A DNA stretch of 64,000 bases from Hirudinaria manillensis (GCA_034509925.1 CM067527.1:7812501-7876500); one strand, 5' to 3'. Shown: positions 29,381 to 48,400, numbered from the stretch's first letter. Program-made: numbers and translations. The notes: generated by a model not told the origin, from the sequence alone.

Positions 29381-31984
29381 TCACTACACAATTAATATGT
29401 TTATATATGCAAGTCTAATTTTTTTCAACTAATTTGGACTGCACCTCATATACATTTTTGCAACACTAGCCAAAGCCTTCTGTATGCATGTTAGGTCACT
29501 ACTGGAACACTTCCCACCTGTTGGAATCCATATCATAAATACCTAATAATATAATAAGAAATAAAAAGAATTTGGAGGACATTTTCCAATGCAATACCAT
29601 CTCTGAGAAGCCATCCCTGCCTCACTAAGTTAAAAATACCGAGATATCCTACGCCCAAATATGGCTGTTAATAATGTAAGTGGCTTCAGCCCTTATATCA
29701 CTTTGTAAACAAATAAATACAAATTGCATATTAGGAAGTCAATGTTCAAAATTCAGATCAGAAACTTCTACCTCTTTGAACTTCTAGAATGCTCAGTGTT
29801 AGGGATAACTATCTTTAGAATCTAACAGTAATTGGTCATCACAACCACATTCCAATAATATCCTGATGCTTGGTCTCCATCTTTTTTTCTATCCTGTTAA
29901 ATCTCTTTTCATACTTGTCTACTTACTCATTGATGCCAGATTTTCAGGAAACAGATTCACTCACAAGCATATGTAATGCATCTTGACCTCATGTTGAATT
30001 CATGTTTTCTGAAAGCAGTCATCATTTATCATTGGTGATCAGCTCTGCAAAGTTCCTACCAAGTAAGTACTCATAACCAGAACAAAAGCATTCCATGCCT
30101 CCAATCCAATTTCAGTCAGTGAGTTTTCAAATTCTGTAAGTCTGATGAGCAAACAACGTATTTGTGGATCATCAAAAATGCCAACTTTCAGCAACTCCGT
30201 GACCAATTCCAGAGTGAAACAGCAACCATCTTGCCCAGAGTTGTTGGATCAAGCCAAGCTTGAAATACAACATTGGGAAAATTATTCTGCCTCATCCATG
30301 CCCAGTGAATCCAAAATTATTCTCTCATCCATGCCACTCCACAATGGATCCAAAAGGACCAAATTTTTTAAGCATGGCAAATAGGGAAGACAAACTCAAA
30401 CTTTAAATCATTATATATTCATACATTTTGTTCAATCCTGTCCCCTTCCATTTTTAAAATTTTCTCCAACCAACAGATCCATTACTGTTTGTTTCTGTCT
30501 GCTAGGATTGTTTATGAGATTCTTTGCTTTGAAAAGGTACTGATTCCAAATTATTGCATATTTTGTTTTCTAAACCAGGATAAAACATTCTCAAACTGAC
30601 AAAACCTTTGTAAACCTAAACTAGATGTCAATATTGAAGACAACTCACTGCCAGATACCACATCAGCATAAGACAAGTCTCCAAGAACATCATTTTTGCC
30701 TTCACCTATTTGAAGAGCCTGTTGATTTAATAATTAATTTAAATAAATAAATTTAAATAAATAAATTAATGCTATAACTAAATAATTATAACATATTAGA
30801 CTTGAACCAGTCTATCAATTTCCAAAGCAGATTAATCAATGTGTAATCATAGCATAGAATGAAACTTGTGATTTATTAGGAATATTTAAGTAACACTTAG
30901 TCAATATATTAAATAAATAAAATTACAGAAAAATATTTAGAAATAAAAATGTATAGTCCAAATTATATAATAAATTTATTAATTAACCCCATGCTGTATG
31001 CATGCATAATAGTATGTAATTTAAATAATTCTATTCTCATTAAAACCTTATCAGACTACTTATATCCTGGGCTTTGATTCTTTGACGAGCACATTATTAA
31101 TTTTTCACTATATTCTGCTAATTACAATGCTTTATTTCAAATAATTAATAATTATTAAGCATTTTGTATAGCCACAGGCAACACAAATGGTTAAGCAACT
31201 CTGAAGCCTATGGTGCTATAAAATTCTTATTATTATCACCATTATCAATAACTGCTAATAAACCAGGCCATTGCCTTTCAAAAGAATTGATTAATTAAAA
31301 TGCAATGTGTTTATTATATTCATTTAATGGTGACAATTCTCAGAATCTGTCATCATCAGCAATGAGTTAAATTATTTAAGTTATTGATTAAACACTATTT
31401 CCTTAAATATAAAATAAAAATTGATCATTTAAAAATGCATCTCGAGAATGACAGACCCCTGCAGTTTCATTTGGCATAAGTGACGCAACCTTGGTACAAA
31501 TCCCTACAACGTACTTCAAATAGCTTCTCCCTGGAGGCCCTTCCATTGTAAATCTAAAAATACATGCATTACCTTTTAGTTAATTCAGTAAGTTCATTTT
31601 TTTTATTTTGTTTTTGTGATTAAAATATAACTCAAATGATTCGATTTTAAATTCTTGTTCACAAAAACCAAAGATGGCTGGAAAATACAAAATGAGTGTT
31701 TAAAATTGCTAGTTCTTAATGTTTCTAACTTCTATCATATGTTGCAAAAATGTCTAAATACTCTGAATATATGAAAGCAGATCTTTTTTAATCACTTGAA
31801 CAAACAAGAAATAGAAAAACCAACTCAACCTCCGTTCACAATAAGGTTCCAACTTTGCTTTCGCCTCGGAAAGGTGTCGATGGTTATAAAAGGTACATTG
31901 TGAACAATTTCCTGCTAAACACAACTGTGACCGAAGAATAATAAACAGTATGCCTGAGCTCAGTACCTGGCTTAATTTGGTCAT
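27790..31984 (-). CDS. M6PR: cation-dependent mannose-6-phosphate receptor
   Basis: Type I membrane receptor that carries mannose-6-phosphate-tagged hydrolases from the Golgi to endosomes. Seven exons (high to low): 31984-31830, 31553-31457, 30718-30649, 29276-29167, 28777-28635, 28204-28078, 27930-27790. Phases agree and the product is 280 residues (vertebrate about 277). It has a signal peptide (hydrophobic SSGILFIILRSQLCLA), then the MRH lectin domain with paired cysteines and segments TNWVMLRYEGGGNYSQICG and CFYLFHMEDASVCAPP. The single transmembrane helix spans the exon 5/6 join (SILCILFFSILSIYLVGGFV), followed by GARGVDQIPNIRFWQELGNL and a cytosolic tail. The tail ends DDGLLAM, an acidic-cluster dileucine (DxxLL type) of the sort bound by GGA adaptors. 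The tail order and the FWQ-LGNLV motif are diagnostic. Confidence 0.95.
29341..29381. repeat. (AAC)/(AAT)n microsatellite in M6PR intron
   Basis: Short AAC then AAT run, in the third intron of M6PR. Confidence 0.9.
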
Positions 31985-32623
31985 ATTTCCTAAAAAATAT
32001 TTAAGATAATAACTGTCAATAAAATATACTCCAGCAAGTGCTATGAGAACATGCATTAACTCATTACTAAGCAAATCTTTGCTTCCTAAGAAGAGACTGC
32101 TACTAATTCTTTAACGTGCTTTTAAATTGATGACTACAAAAATAAAATGACAAGTTAACACCGCAAATATTAATTATTTCACCGTAAGCCTTCTGCCGGT
32201 CACAAGATGTAAACAAAACAAGTGAAATCTATGTGTGTCATCATTAGTAAAAGTAAATTTTTGATTTGAGCTAGAAATTCATGTAAATTCTTTCCATTAT
32301 GCTTTTACCTAATTTTATTTCTCACTGTTATGTTTATTTCATTACCGCTTACTTTTAAAAGTAAAACTAGGCTCCCCAGGTAAATCAATGAATTCAAGAA
32401 CAATATTTCGGTGTACTTTTGATCACAGTTGTTAAAGTAAGTTTTCGAAAATTATTTTTTTAATCGTTGCTTTGGGCGGAGCTAATCGATGAATGTAATA
32501 AAGTAATAGTAAAAAAAAATTCATCTAAATGTTTGCGGGGAGAACCAATACCCGTACATGCATAAATAATCTGACCAGAGAAATAAATTAGTTAATTAAA
32601 TTGGTTGGCGCTGATTACCAGTT

Positions 32624-34799
32624 TTAAAGAACCGTTATTTCGGCTAGCAGCCAATCTTGGCCATAGGTCACATATCCGCCCAAAGGCTCAGTAGATGATC
32701 TGGCTATCTCGCAATTGCCTTGGTCACTTTTATAATCTGAAGAAATACAATTTTCCTTAAAATATTCCAGACATTTGACGACGCATTCCAAGTTGCTTCT
32801 GACTCTGATGAGATGATAAGTTATAGAATTACTCAGCGTTGTAGGGTTTCCATTGCTTCTCATGAACATTGGATGATGGCTTTCCACTTGGGCTGTGTAC
32901 AAATTTATTTTTATAAATTACCAAATTAGGCTTTCAATCGAATCTTTATTTACAAAATAACATGGTATTTTCAACCTTAAATGAGACCTTCAAAAGAAAT
33001 TATTTTTAAACAATTTATAGTTTACACATAATAAGCATAAATAAATGCCATCATTATAATAAAGCAGAACCTTCTCGTCGTTATTAAGTAACACTGGCGT
33101 GGAGAGGACATTTAGCGCCCAGGGCAAAACGCTTATATTTGCTCGTCGCGCAGTTATATGTTATGTAACATATTACCTTATTTACAAAATAACCTGGCCG
33201 TGTGCATTCCAGTTTTCATTAATGGGTTCAATATGTAATTCATTAATAATAAATTTAATAATAAAATTTCAATAAAATTCAACAATTCATCGTTGATGCA
33301 TTGAGCCCTTTGGTAGCCCCTCCTTCGCTATGTCGCCCTTCATTAATAAAACGTTACCACAACAAAATTAACCAACTAATATTGTTAGTATAACATTACT
33401 AAAAACAATATAAATTAAATTAAATTTCCTTATAAGCTTAACCTGAAGTGCTGGTAGGCTTTGCAGATGTCGAAAGAGTTGTTGCTTCTGACAATTAATC
33501 CATTAATATTGTCAGTATAACATTACTAACAAACAATATCAATTAAATTTCCTCATAGCTTAACCTGAAGTGCTGGTAGGCTTTGCAGATGTTGAAAGAG
33601 TGGTTGCTTCTGATACTAAAAAACTTTCATATTACACTAACTTATCAATTTCAAACTAAGTCATTATTGTATTAATCATCATACTTTTTATGGCTGACGC
33701 TTCGCTAGAGGTTTGATCATCGCTTCACTCACCGTTAACTTCTGTCATGGTCACATCTAGTTCACAGATGGTCAGATATCCTCCCATATCTACTGCCTGT
33801 TGAACGATCAAGTATCTTGCAGGTGATAAGTTGGGATAACAGCCTATAGTAATGGAGCTGGTCGATGGCGTTATAGACTTTCCATAGGTTCCACAAATCC
33901 GGTATGAATTCAGACGAGGTGTTACAGCTATAGGCGAACTGTTAGTTACGCCTATCGTGGCATTTATCAGGTTACCGAAAGCATTGAGCTTCGTGTGTAC
34001 TAAGGAAGATAATTTTTATATATGTTATCAGTGGTTGTGATCATCCTTTAATGTGGTTAAAACAAGCATGTGCATAAATTTTTGATTCCGTTGTATAACT
34101 TCGTTATCTATCGAATTATAACTTTTGATATTTTGAAGAATTCCTGTCAACTCGTGAGCGGTTTCGAGACCTGCGTCTTCGTCATTTGAAGTGATAGAAT
34201 CATTGAACTTCCGTTCAAGAAATCACGAAGAAAGTAGAATGAATTTAAGAATAAATTTAACAATTCATTTAAACACTCAACTAGAAGCACATGCTTATGT
34301 TCAGCAGATACAAATACTCAGTCGTCACTGCTCTCCATAGAAAGTAACTATAACTGTTCAAGGTACAAGCTTTGAATTTGCTTAAATGTTTATTTATGAT
34401 AAAAAATTATTCTATGCACGATGAAATTTTAAAAAAATAAGTAAACTTACTCGCACTGAAGTAACTGAGGGCAATCGTAATGCTTGATACTTTGTACAGT
34501 TTGTCCATATCCACTGCAAACCAGCACGTTTCTCCACCCATTGTGTGGTTGCTCGTCATGAAACATTGCTGGTCGGCAGGCTGATTATAATCATATTGTA
34601 TTTCGTCCACTGCCAGTTCTGGAACCGAGGTAATGGAGAAAAGAGGCAAGCTGCTATAGGCCGTTTTGTTCACCAAGGAATTCTGTGCTTCCGCCAATCT
34701 CGATCCTAAAATGATCAGGACTCCAACTTGTAGATAAGCAATATTCGACTTGCCTACTCTGTTTCTTTTTGCACTTGAAATCTGAAACATCTTTCGCAT
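32624..34799 (-). CDS. secreted F-lectin-like (F5/8C-type) and PAN/apple-domain protein
   Basis: Predicted extracellular protein of 324 residues from five exons (high to low): 34799-34451, 33999-33733, 33609-33565, 33487-33443, 32892-32624, all joined in phase 1. The N-terminus is basic then hydrophobic (YLQVGVLIILGSRLAEA), a signal peptide. Residues about 40-205 form a galactose-binding, fucolectin-type fold: CWFAVDMDKLYKVSSITI in exon 1, then YRICGTYG, GCYPNLSPARYLIVQQ and GGYLTICELDV in exon 2, which is the usual C-terminal signature. Two small 45-bp exons encode near-identical Ser/Thr-rich linkers (EATTLSTSAKPTSTS twice), probably O-glycosylated. The last exon holds a PAN/apple module (LECVVKCLEYFKENCISSDY, then NCEIA). 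A glycan-binding, immune or adhesive role is inferred from the domains. The arrangement gives no basis for a gene name. Confidence 0.8.
33088..33350. mobile_element. possible decayed hAT-type MITE in intron
   Basis: In the last intron of the lectin-like gene. It opens CACTGGCGTGGAG and TTTAGCGCCCAGGGCAAA and closes with TTTGGTAGCCCC and TATGTCGCCC. Such ends resemble non-autonomous hAT elements that start CAGTGGCGTA, but the inverted repeats are poor and no target-site duplication was confirmed. Confidence 0.3.
33421..33609 (-). repeat. tandem duplication of a 45-bp exon with flanking intron
   Basis: The exons at 33443-33487 and 33565-33609 and their neighbouring intron bases (ttaatattgt-agtataacattac and aattaaatttcct) are near copies with a period of 122 bp. 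Both keep acceptor and donor sites (cag and gttaagc), so the linker was lengthened by genomic exon duplication. Confidence 0.85.
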
Positions 34800-35095
34800 G
34801 TTGCAATATTTCTACAGAATTCCAGGAACGAGCGTCGATGGCGCGACTATATTTGGAGCGAATTTGGACAATCGGTCGCATTTTACAGCCAAGTAGTTGT
34901 CAAACTTTTGTACGGAAAGGACTGAATCGATAGCCAGCTGACAGGCCCTTGTCCTGGTAAATGATTTTTCAATAAATCATCAAAAATTTTATCCTGAACG
35001 TGCAATTATTTTCCGGTGACTTTTCAGCAATGACTCGCATTTCAGTCAAGTTTGTCCAAAGGATTTTAATGAATGAGAACATCAATGTACAAATT

Positions 35096-35544
35096 TCACT
35101 GAATGCGGGATGGGAGGCTAGAAACATCGATGGACTGATAACTGGAAAAGAAAATAATAATATAAAAAATGTGTTTATAAAGCATTTGCCTTATTAAAGT
35201 ATTTAAAATATTATTAAGAAGATTTATGAAATAGATGGGACTTGTAAGGAGATGAATCACAAATGTTTCTTCAAATATAATATCTGGCATTTAAGCATAA
35301 TTTATCTCCAAATCAAATAGAAAAAAATCAGGACTCACCTGAAATATAATTCACTGGAAAAGTACCTGCCATCCTGGTACCGAACAATAGGGATCTGTAT
35401 TTCCGGCAGCCATAAACATTCATCAATGATATCGGATATCCCCTCCACCACTAGCAACAATACTTGAAGCCTTAAACGTAACCACTGGTTACCGTTACTC
35501 TGTGGGACATCGCAGTTAACACAAATTTTATCGTAAAACTTCAC
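35096..35544 (-). CDS. small hypothetical protein, two exons
   Basis: Exon 35544-35339 ends in phase 2 at a strong GTGAGT donor. Exon 35141-35096 follows a ttttccag acceptor and reaches a TGA. Together they encode 83 residues with a hydrophobic centre (LRLQVLLLVVEGISDII) and no domain I recognise. The good splice signals and matching phase are the only support. It may be a partial transcript or a chance frame. It lies upstream of the lectin-like gene on the same strand. Confidence 0.3.
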
Positions 35545-35569
35545 CGCGGGCTTGTTCCACTCGAAACCC

Positions 35570-36921
35570 TGACCATTTCACTCCCAGTTTTACAAACCAC
35601 TAAAGTCTCGGCGATAAATTCTTCGGATCACTCTGCGGGAGCTCCCCCAGCCCGAGTTGATTGGCAGCCAGACTGGGACTCCCACATCGATTTATCACTT
35701 TCACGAACTCAATCGAAAGTCGATGTCTCCATGTGGCTACTCACTCATTTGCTGCAAAGTTTCCTCTGATTCTCAAATCCTAACAAACTCGGGAGCGAAC
35801 CTCGACACTTACGCCTCCGACTTGAACCAATTCAACCATGCAACTATTTCGAATCTCATCTGACACACGAAGATTGCCGAGGTTGTGACAAACCACGCCC
35901 TTTAAAACCGTGGCATTCTAGAGCTGGAGGGCGGACTCGACAAACGAAGATTATCGCATACCAAGTAACAGCAACTCCAGACTCAAATCGCGTCCATCAT
36001 GCTATAACACCGTTATCTCAACTCTACATTGTAATAAGCCGACTGACCCAATACATAAGTAAAGAGTGACTGTCAACCAATGTTACGAGTAGTTTGTTCC
36101 GACTTTTGCACCAAAGACACGTGTATGCAAATTAAGCACTCAGTCTTAATGTGGAATCCAATCGTGTCGACGAGAACAACAGGTCGAGGAATGAACATCG
36201 AATAGCAGAATCGACGAAACACGAGGAAATGGATACACGGAAAGGCCTGGAGAGAGAGACTTGCGCCCGAAAAGGTGGAAAGCAAAACTGGAACGAAACG
36301 ATCTGGCAATGAAGCAGTACGAAGGAACTTCTTGAGCCTATCATGGTTCAAGTCTACACATAGGATTCAGATGGTTAAAGTGTGCTCGTGGCCTGGGTGA
36401 CTGATGTCGTCCTCTGAGCAACGACAGACTTATCCGTCTCTCTGTCCACATATTCAAGATGGTCGAAATCAAATGCATGGAATATTTGCAAACCACGTGA
36501 ACATCCTAGGCATAAGCACGGGTACAACCAAGCCATACGCACATTCACACGTACGTATGTACTGCACTGCGTACTGCTACATATTTATTTATGCGAGCGA
36601 CCTCATAGAAACCGTGATGCAGAGATAAACATAGAAAATCTTAGGAAAACATAATTTGCCAATTAGATGGAAATGATCAAAAATTTCTTTCATCTGAGCA
36701 ACGATGACGACGACGACGATGATGATGGTATCAACTGAAATAGAATGTTGGCACCAACACATCCTGGCCCATCCATCCATCCATCCACAAATTGGATAAT
36801 TCCCTACATCCACCTCAGGTAATTAGCTTAAAGAAATGAGTTTTTCAATTTATTATCTGAAAAAAAAAACAAGCTCTACACGAGGGGCGCCTTCCTCGGG
36901 ATTGCTTATCGGCCCGAATGC
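35570..36921. other. intergenic region and CAPZB 3' flank
   Basis: No gene supported. A GAC/GAT triplet patch (36705-36728) and a short CCAT run (36770-36788) are present. The 3' UTR of CAPZB should occupy the right-hand end. Confidence 0.45.
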
Positions 36922-45306
<8,385 letters not shown>

Positions 45307-45796
45307 ATTCTCGACTACCATCGTCCAGACGTTGTCGCAGAATCTATAGCCCTTCATATTGCCTTTGAAAGAAATGCTTTTCTTGGCACCCTTTTCTATG
45401 GCTTTGTTCGCGGCCTTGTCAAACTTTTCGACGATTTTCATGGCCAAATCCGCCGACATCTGACCACTTAGAATCAGTTCGTCGATAGTTTCGACGAGGC
45501 TTTTGCACAGAGTCGTATTTCGATACAATTTCTCACTCATGCTGACAATTACGTGCTTCGGTGCGATAGGAATAGTGCGCTGCTCAGATTTCGACCCGTC
45601 ACGAGGCTCACTTTGGCAATAATGACGAGTAGAACCGAACTCTCTACTTATATAGATTCTGGCAGCCACCCAATTTGCATATGCTACTGTGCGCTATTGT
45701 TTGGCGCACGCGTGCTATTGTTTAGAGCGCGCCTGCTACAGCCCCGGAGCGCCAGTGTCACGTGATGCGTTTATTTTATTTTTATTAATTACTTAA

Positions 45797-45924
45797 GCGA
45801 ATATCTATTTTTGAGGATTTATTTTCATCTATTGCGTCCAATAAAACGCGATTTTTTATTTTATTTAATACCCATCCTAATTTTGTTTTTAATTTTACGA
45901 CTTGCGAATATCTATTTTTGAGGT
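45797..45924. repeat. direct repeat inside each spacer
   Basis: The 20-mer GCGAATATCTATTTTTGAGG occurs twice per unit, here at 45797 and 45904 (period about 107 bp). Each is followed by related TATTT-CA-CTATT and ATGCCC...TTTTT sequence, so the spacer itself contains an old internal duplication. Confidence 0.8.
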
Positions 45925-46021
45925 TTTACTAACACCTATTTCATCTACTTAAATTCTAAATGCTAATTTTTTTATGCCCTTTCGAATAGGGGCGATTTTT
46001 CTTATATCTACGCGAATCGCA

Positions 46022-46330
46022 TCACTGCTTTGCGTCGTACGCGACGATTTTGACTTTGTCGACGTGAGCGACACTGTTATTCTCCCTAAATTCTGCATTC
46101 TCGACTACCATCGTCCAGACGTTGTCGCAGAATCTATAGCCCTTCATATTGCCTTTGAAAGAAATGCTTTTCTTGGCACCCTTTTCTATGGCTTTGTTCG
46201 CGGCCTTGTCAAACTTTTCGACGATTTTCATGGCCAAATCCGCCGACATCTGACCACTTAGAATCAGTTCGTCGATAGTTTCGACGAGGCTTTTGCACAG
46301 AGTCGTATTTCGATACAATTTCTCACTCAT
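46022..46330 (-). CDS. GTF2A2: TFIIA gamma (small) subunit, array copy 2, reference copy
   Basis: Small subunit of general transcription factor TFIIA, which binds TBP and upstream DNA and stabilises TBP on promoters. 102 residues (human 109). Residues 3-50 are the N-terminal helical part (KLYRNTTLCKSLVETIDEL, then FDKAANKAIEK). Residues 51-102 are the beta-barrel half with SFKGNMKGYRFCDNVWT and VDKVKIVAYDAK, all hallmark segments of the family. The Met at 46330 is chosen because it matches the family start. A longer open frame beginning with GTG at 46459 runs through the TATA box and would be untranslated. No introns. Downstream of the stop, AATAAA occurs on the minus strand within the AT-rich spacer. 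Whether this is the only TFIIA-gamma in the genome or a paralog of an intron-bearing gene elsewhere cannot be told here. Confidence 0.95.
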   Translation of the reverse strand: MSEKLYRNTTLCKSLVETIDELILSGQMSADLAMKIVEKFDKAANKAIEKGAKKSISFKGNMKGYRFCDNVWTMVVENAEFRENNSVAHVDKVKIVAYDAKQ

Positions 46331-46436
46331 GCTGACAATTACGTGCTTCGGTGCGATAGGAATAGTGCGCTGCTCAGATTTCGACCCGTCACGAGGCTCA
46401 CTTTGGCAATAATGACGAGTAGAACCGAACTCTCTA

Positions 46437-46555
46437 CTTATATAGATTCTGGCAGCCACCCAATTTGCATATGCTACTGTGCGCTATTGTTTGGCGCACG
46501 CGTGCTATTGTTTAGAGCGCGCCTGCTACAGCCCCGGAGCGCCAGTGTCACGTGA
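46437..46555 (-). promoter_or_regulatory. array-unit promoter: TATA box, octamer, two SOX-like sites, E-box
   Basis: Given for copy 2; the same block lies 107-225 bp upstream of the ATG in every copy. Reading towards the gene on the minus strand: TCACGTGA palindrome (46548-46555), AAACAATAG (46505-46513), AAACAATAG (46484-46492), octamer ATGCAAAT (46463-46470) and TATATAAG (46437-46444). Octamer and TATA are 18 bp apart. A start site about 30 bp below the TATA box would leave a 5' UTR of roughly 75 bases. The octamer is the POU-factor site of histone H2B and snRNA promoters; AACAATAG resembles SOX sites. Binding is inferred from motif identity only. Confidence 0.75.
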
Positions 46556-46818
46556 TGCGTTTATTTTATTTTTATTAATTACTTAAGCGAATATCTATTT
46601 TTGAGGATTTATTTTCATCTATTGCGTCCAATAAAACGCGATTTTTTATTTTATTTTATGCCCATCCTAATTTTTTTTTAATTTTACGACTTGCGAATAT
46701 CTATTTTTGAGGTTTCATTTACACCTATTTCATCTACTAAAATTCTAAATGTTAAATTTATTTTTATTTTATGCTCTTTCGAATAGGGGCGATTTTTCTT
46801 ATATCTACGCGAATCGCA

Positions 46819-47127
46819 TCACTGCTTTGCGTCGTACGCGACGATTTTGACTTTGTCGACGTGAGCGACACTGTTATTCTCCCTAAATTCTGCATTCTCG
46901 ACTACCATCGTCCAGACGTTGTCGCAGAATCTATAGCCCTTCATATTGCCTTTGAAAGAAATGCTTTTCTTGGCACCCTTTTCTATGGCTTTGTTCGCGG
47001 CCTCGTCAAACTTTTCGACGATTTTCATGGCCAAATCCGCCGACATCTGACCACTTAGAATCAGTTCGTCGATAGTTTCGACGAGGCTTTTGCACAGAGT
47101 CGTATTTCGATACAATTTCTCACTCAT
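46819..47127 (-). CDS. GTF2A2: TFIIA gamma subunit, array copy 3 (K42E)
   Basis: Same as copy 2 except for one codon: Lys42 is Glu (FDEAANK), from a single base change. It is the only amino-acid difference seen among the intact copies. The 3' spacer has ATGCTCTTTCG instead of ATGCCCTTTCG and a ttcatttacacc variant shared with copy 4. Confidence 0.94.
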   Translation of the reverse strand: MSEKLYRNTTLCKSLVETIDELILSGQMSADLAMKIVEKFDEAANKAIEKGAKKSISFKGNMKGYRFCDNVWTMVVENAEFRENNSVAHVDKVKIVAYDAKQ

Positions 47128-47615
47128 GCTGACAATTACGTGCTTCGGTGCGATAGGAATAGTGCGCTGCTCAGATTTCGACCCGTCACGAGGCTCACTT
47201 TGGCAATAATGACGAGTAGAACCGAACTCTCTACTTATATAGATTCTGGTAGCCACCCAATTTGCATATGCTACTGTGCGCTATTGTTTGGCGCACGCGT
47301 GCTATTGTTTAGAGCGCGCCTGCTACAGCCCCGGAGCGCCAGTGTCACGTGATGCGTTTATTTTATTTTTATTAATTACTTAAGCGAATATCTATTTTTG
47401 AGGATTTATTTTCATCTATTGCGTCCAATAAAACGCGATTTTTTATTTTATTTTATGCCCATCCTAATTTTTTTTTAATTTTACGACTTGCGAATATCTA
47501 TTTTTGAGGTTTCATTTACACCTATTTCATCTACTAAAATTCTAAATGTTAAATTTATTTTTATTTTATGCTCTTTCGAATAGGGGCGATTTTTCTTATA
47601 TCTACGCGAATCGCA

Positions 47616-47924
47616 TCACTGCTTTGCGTCGTACGCGACGATTTTGACTTTGTCGACGTGAGCGACACTGTTATTCTCCCTAAATTCTGCATTCTCGACT
47701 ACCATCGTCCAGACGTTGTCGCAGAATCTATAGCCCTTCATATTGCCTTTGAAAGAAATGCTTTTCTTGGCACCCTTTTCTATGGCTTTGTTCGCGGCCT
47801 TGTCAAACTTTTCGACGATTTTCATGGCCAAATCCGCCGACATCTGACCACTTAGAATCAGTTCGTCGATAGTTTCGACGAGGCTTTTGCACAGAGTCGT
47901 ATTTCGATACAATTTCTCACTCAT
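47616..47924 (-). CDS. GTF2A2: TFIIA gamma subunit, array copy 4
   Basis: Protein identical to copy 2. A base change just below the TATA box (GAGGGTTCGG for GAGAGTTCGG) is shared with copy 6. The 3' spacer is of the 797-bp type, as for copy 3. Confidence 0.94.
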   Translation of the reverse strand: MSEKLYRNTTLCKSLVETIDELILSGQMSADLAMKIVEKFDKAANKAIEKGAKKSISFKGNMKGYRFCDNVWTMVVENAEFRENNSVAHVDKVKIVAYDAKQ

Positions 47925-48400
47925 GCTGACAATTACGTGCTTCGGTGCGATAGGAATAGTGCGCTGCTCAGATTTCGACCCGTCACGAGGCTCACTTTGG
48001 CAATAATGACGAGTAGAACCGAACCCTCTACTTATATAGATTCTGGCAGCCACCCAATTTGCATATGCTACTGTGCGCTATTGTTTGGCGCACGCGTGCT
48101 ATTGTTTAGAGCGCGCCTGCTACAGCCCCGGAGCGCCAGTGTCACGTGATGCGTTTATTTCATTTTTATTAATTACTTAAGCGAATATCTATTTTTGAAG
48201 ATTTATTTTCATCTATTGCGTCCAATAAAACGCGATTTTTTATTTTATGCCCATCCTAATTTTTTTTTTTAATTTTACGACTTGCGAATATCTATTTTTG
48301 AGGTTTTATTTACACCTATTTCATCTACTAAAATTCTAAATGCTAATTTTTTTATGCCCTTCGAATAGGGGCGATTTTTCTTATATCTACGCGAATCGCA

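Noticed and set aside
36073-36628. Frames of 70-92 residues on both strands between CAPZB and the lectin-like gene
   Set aside because: Overlapping on both strands, no recognisable domain and no consistent splice sites.
45976-45993. Histone-like 3' stem-loop 29 bases after the TFIIA-gamma stop (GCCCCTATTCGAAAGGGC in the transcript)
   Set aside because: The position fits, but the sequence does not match the histone stem-loop and only four G-C pairs form. Variants in copies 3, 4 and 14 (GCTC) and 5 (lost T) are not compensated. AATAAA signals are also present, so ordinary polyadenylation is simpler.
45974-46261. Plus-strand open frames of 95-119 and 70 residues in every array unit
   Set aside because: They are antisense shadows of the TFIIA-gamma gene. 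The minus frame has a clear family match, promoter and start; the plus frames have none and span the promoter or run against the gene.
46331-46459. N-terminal extension of 43 residues on the TFIIA-gamma frame
   Set aside because: It starts at GTG and its sequence includes the TATA box (46437-46444), so it lies at or above the expected transcription start. The Met at 46330 matches the family N-terminus.
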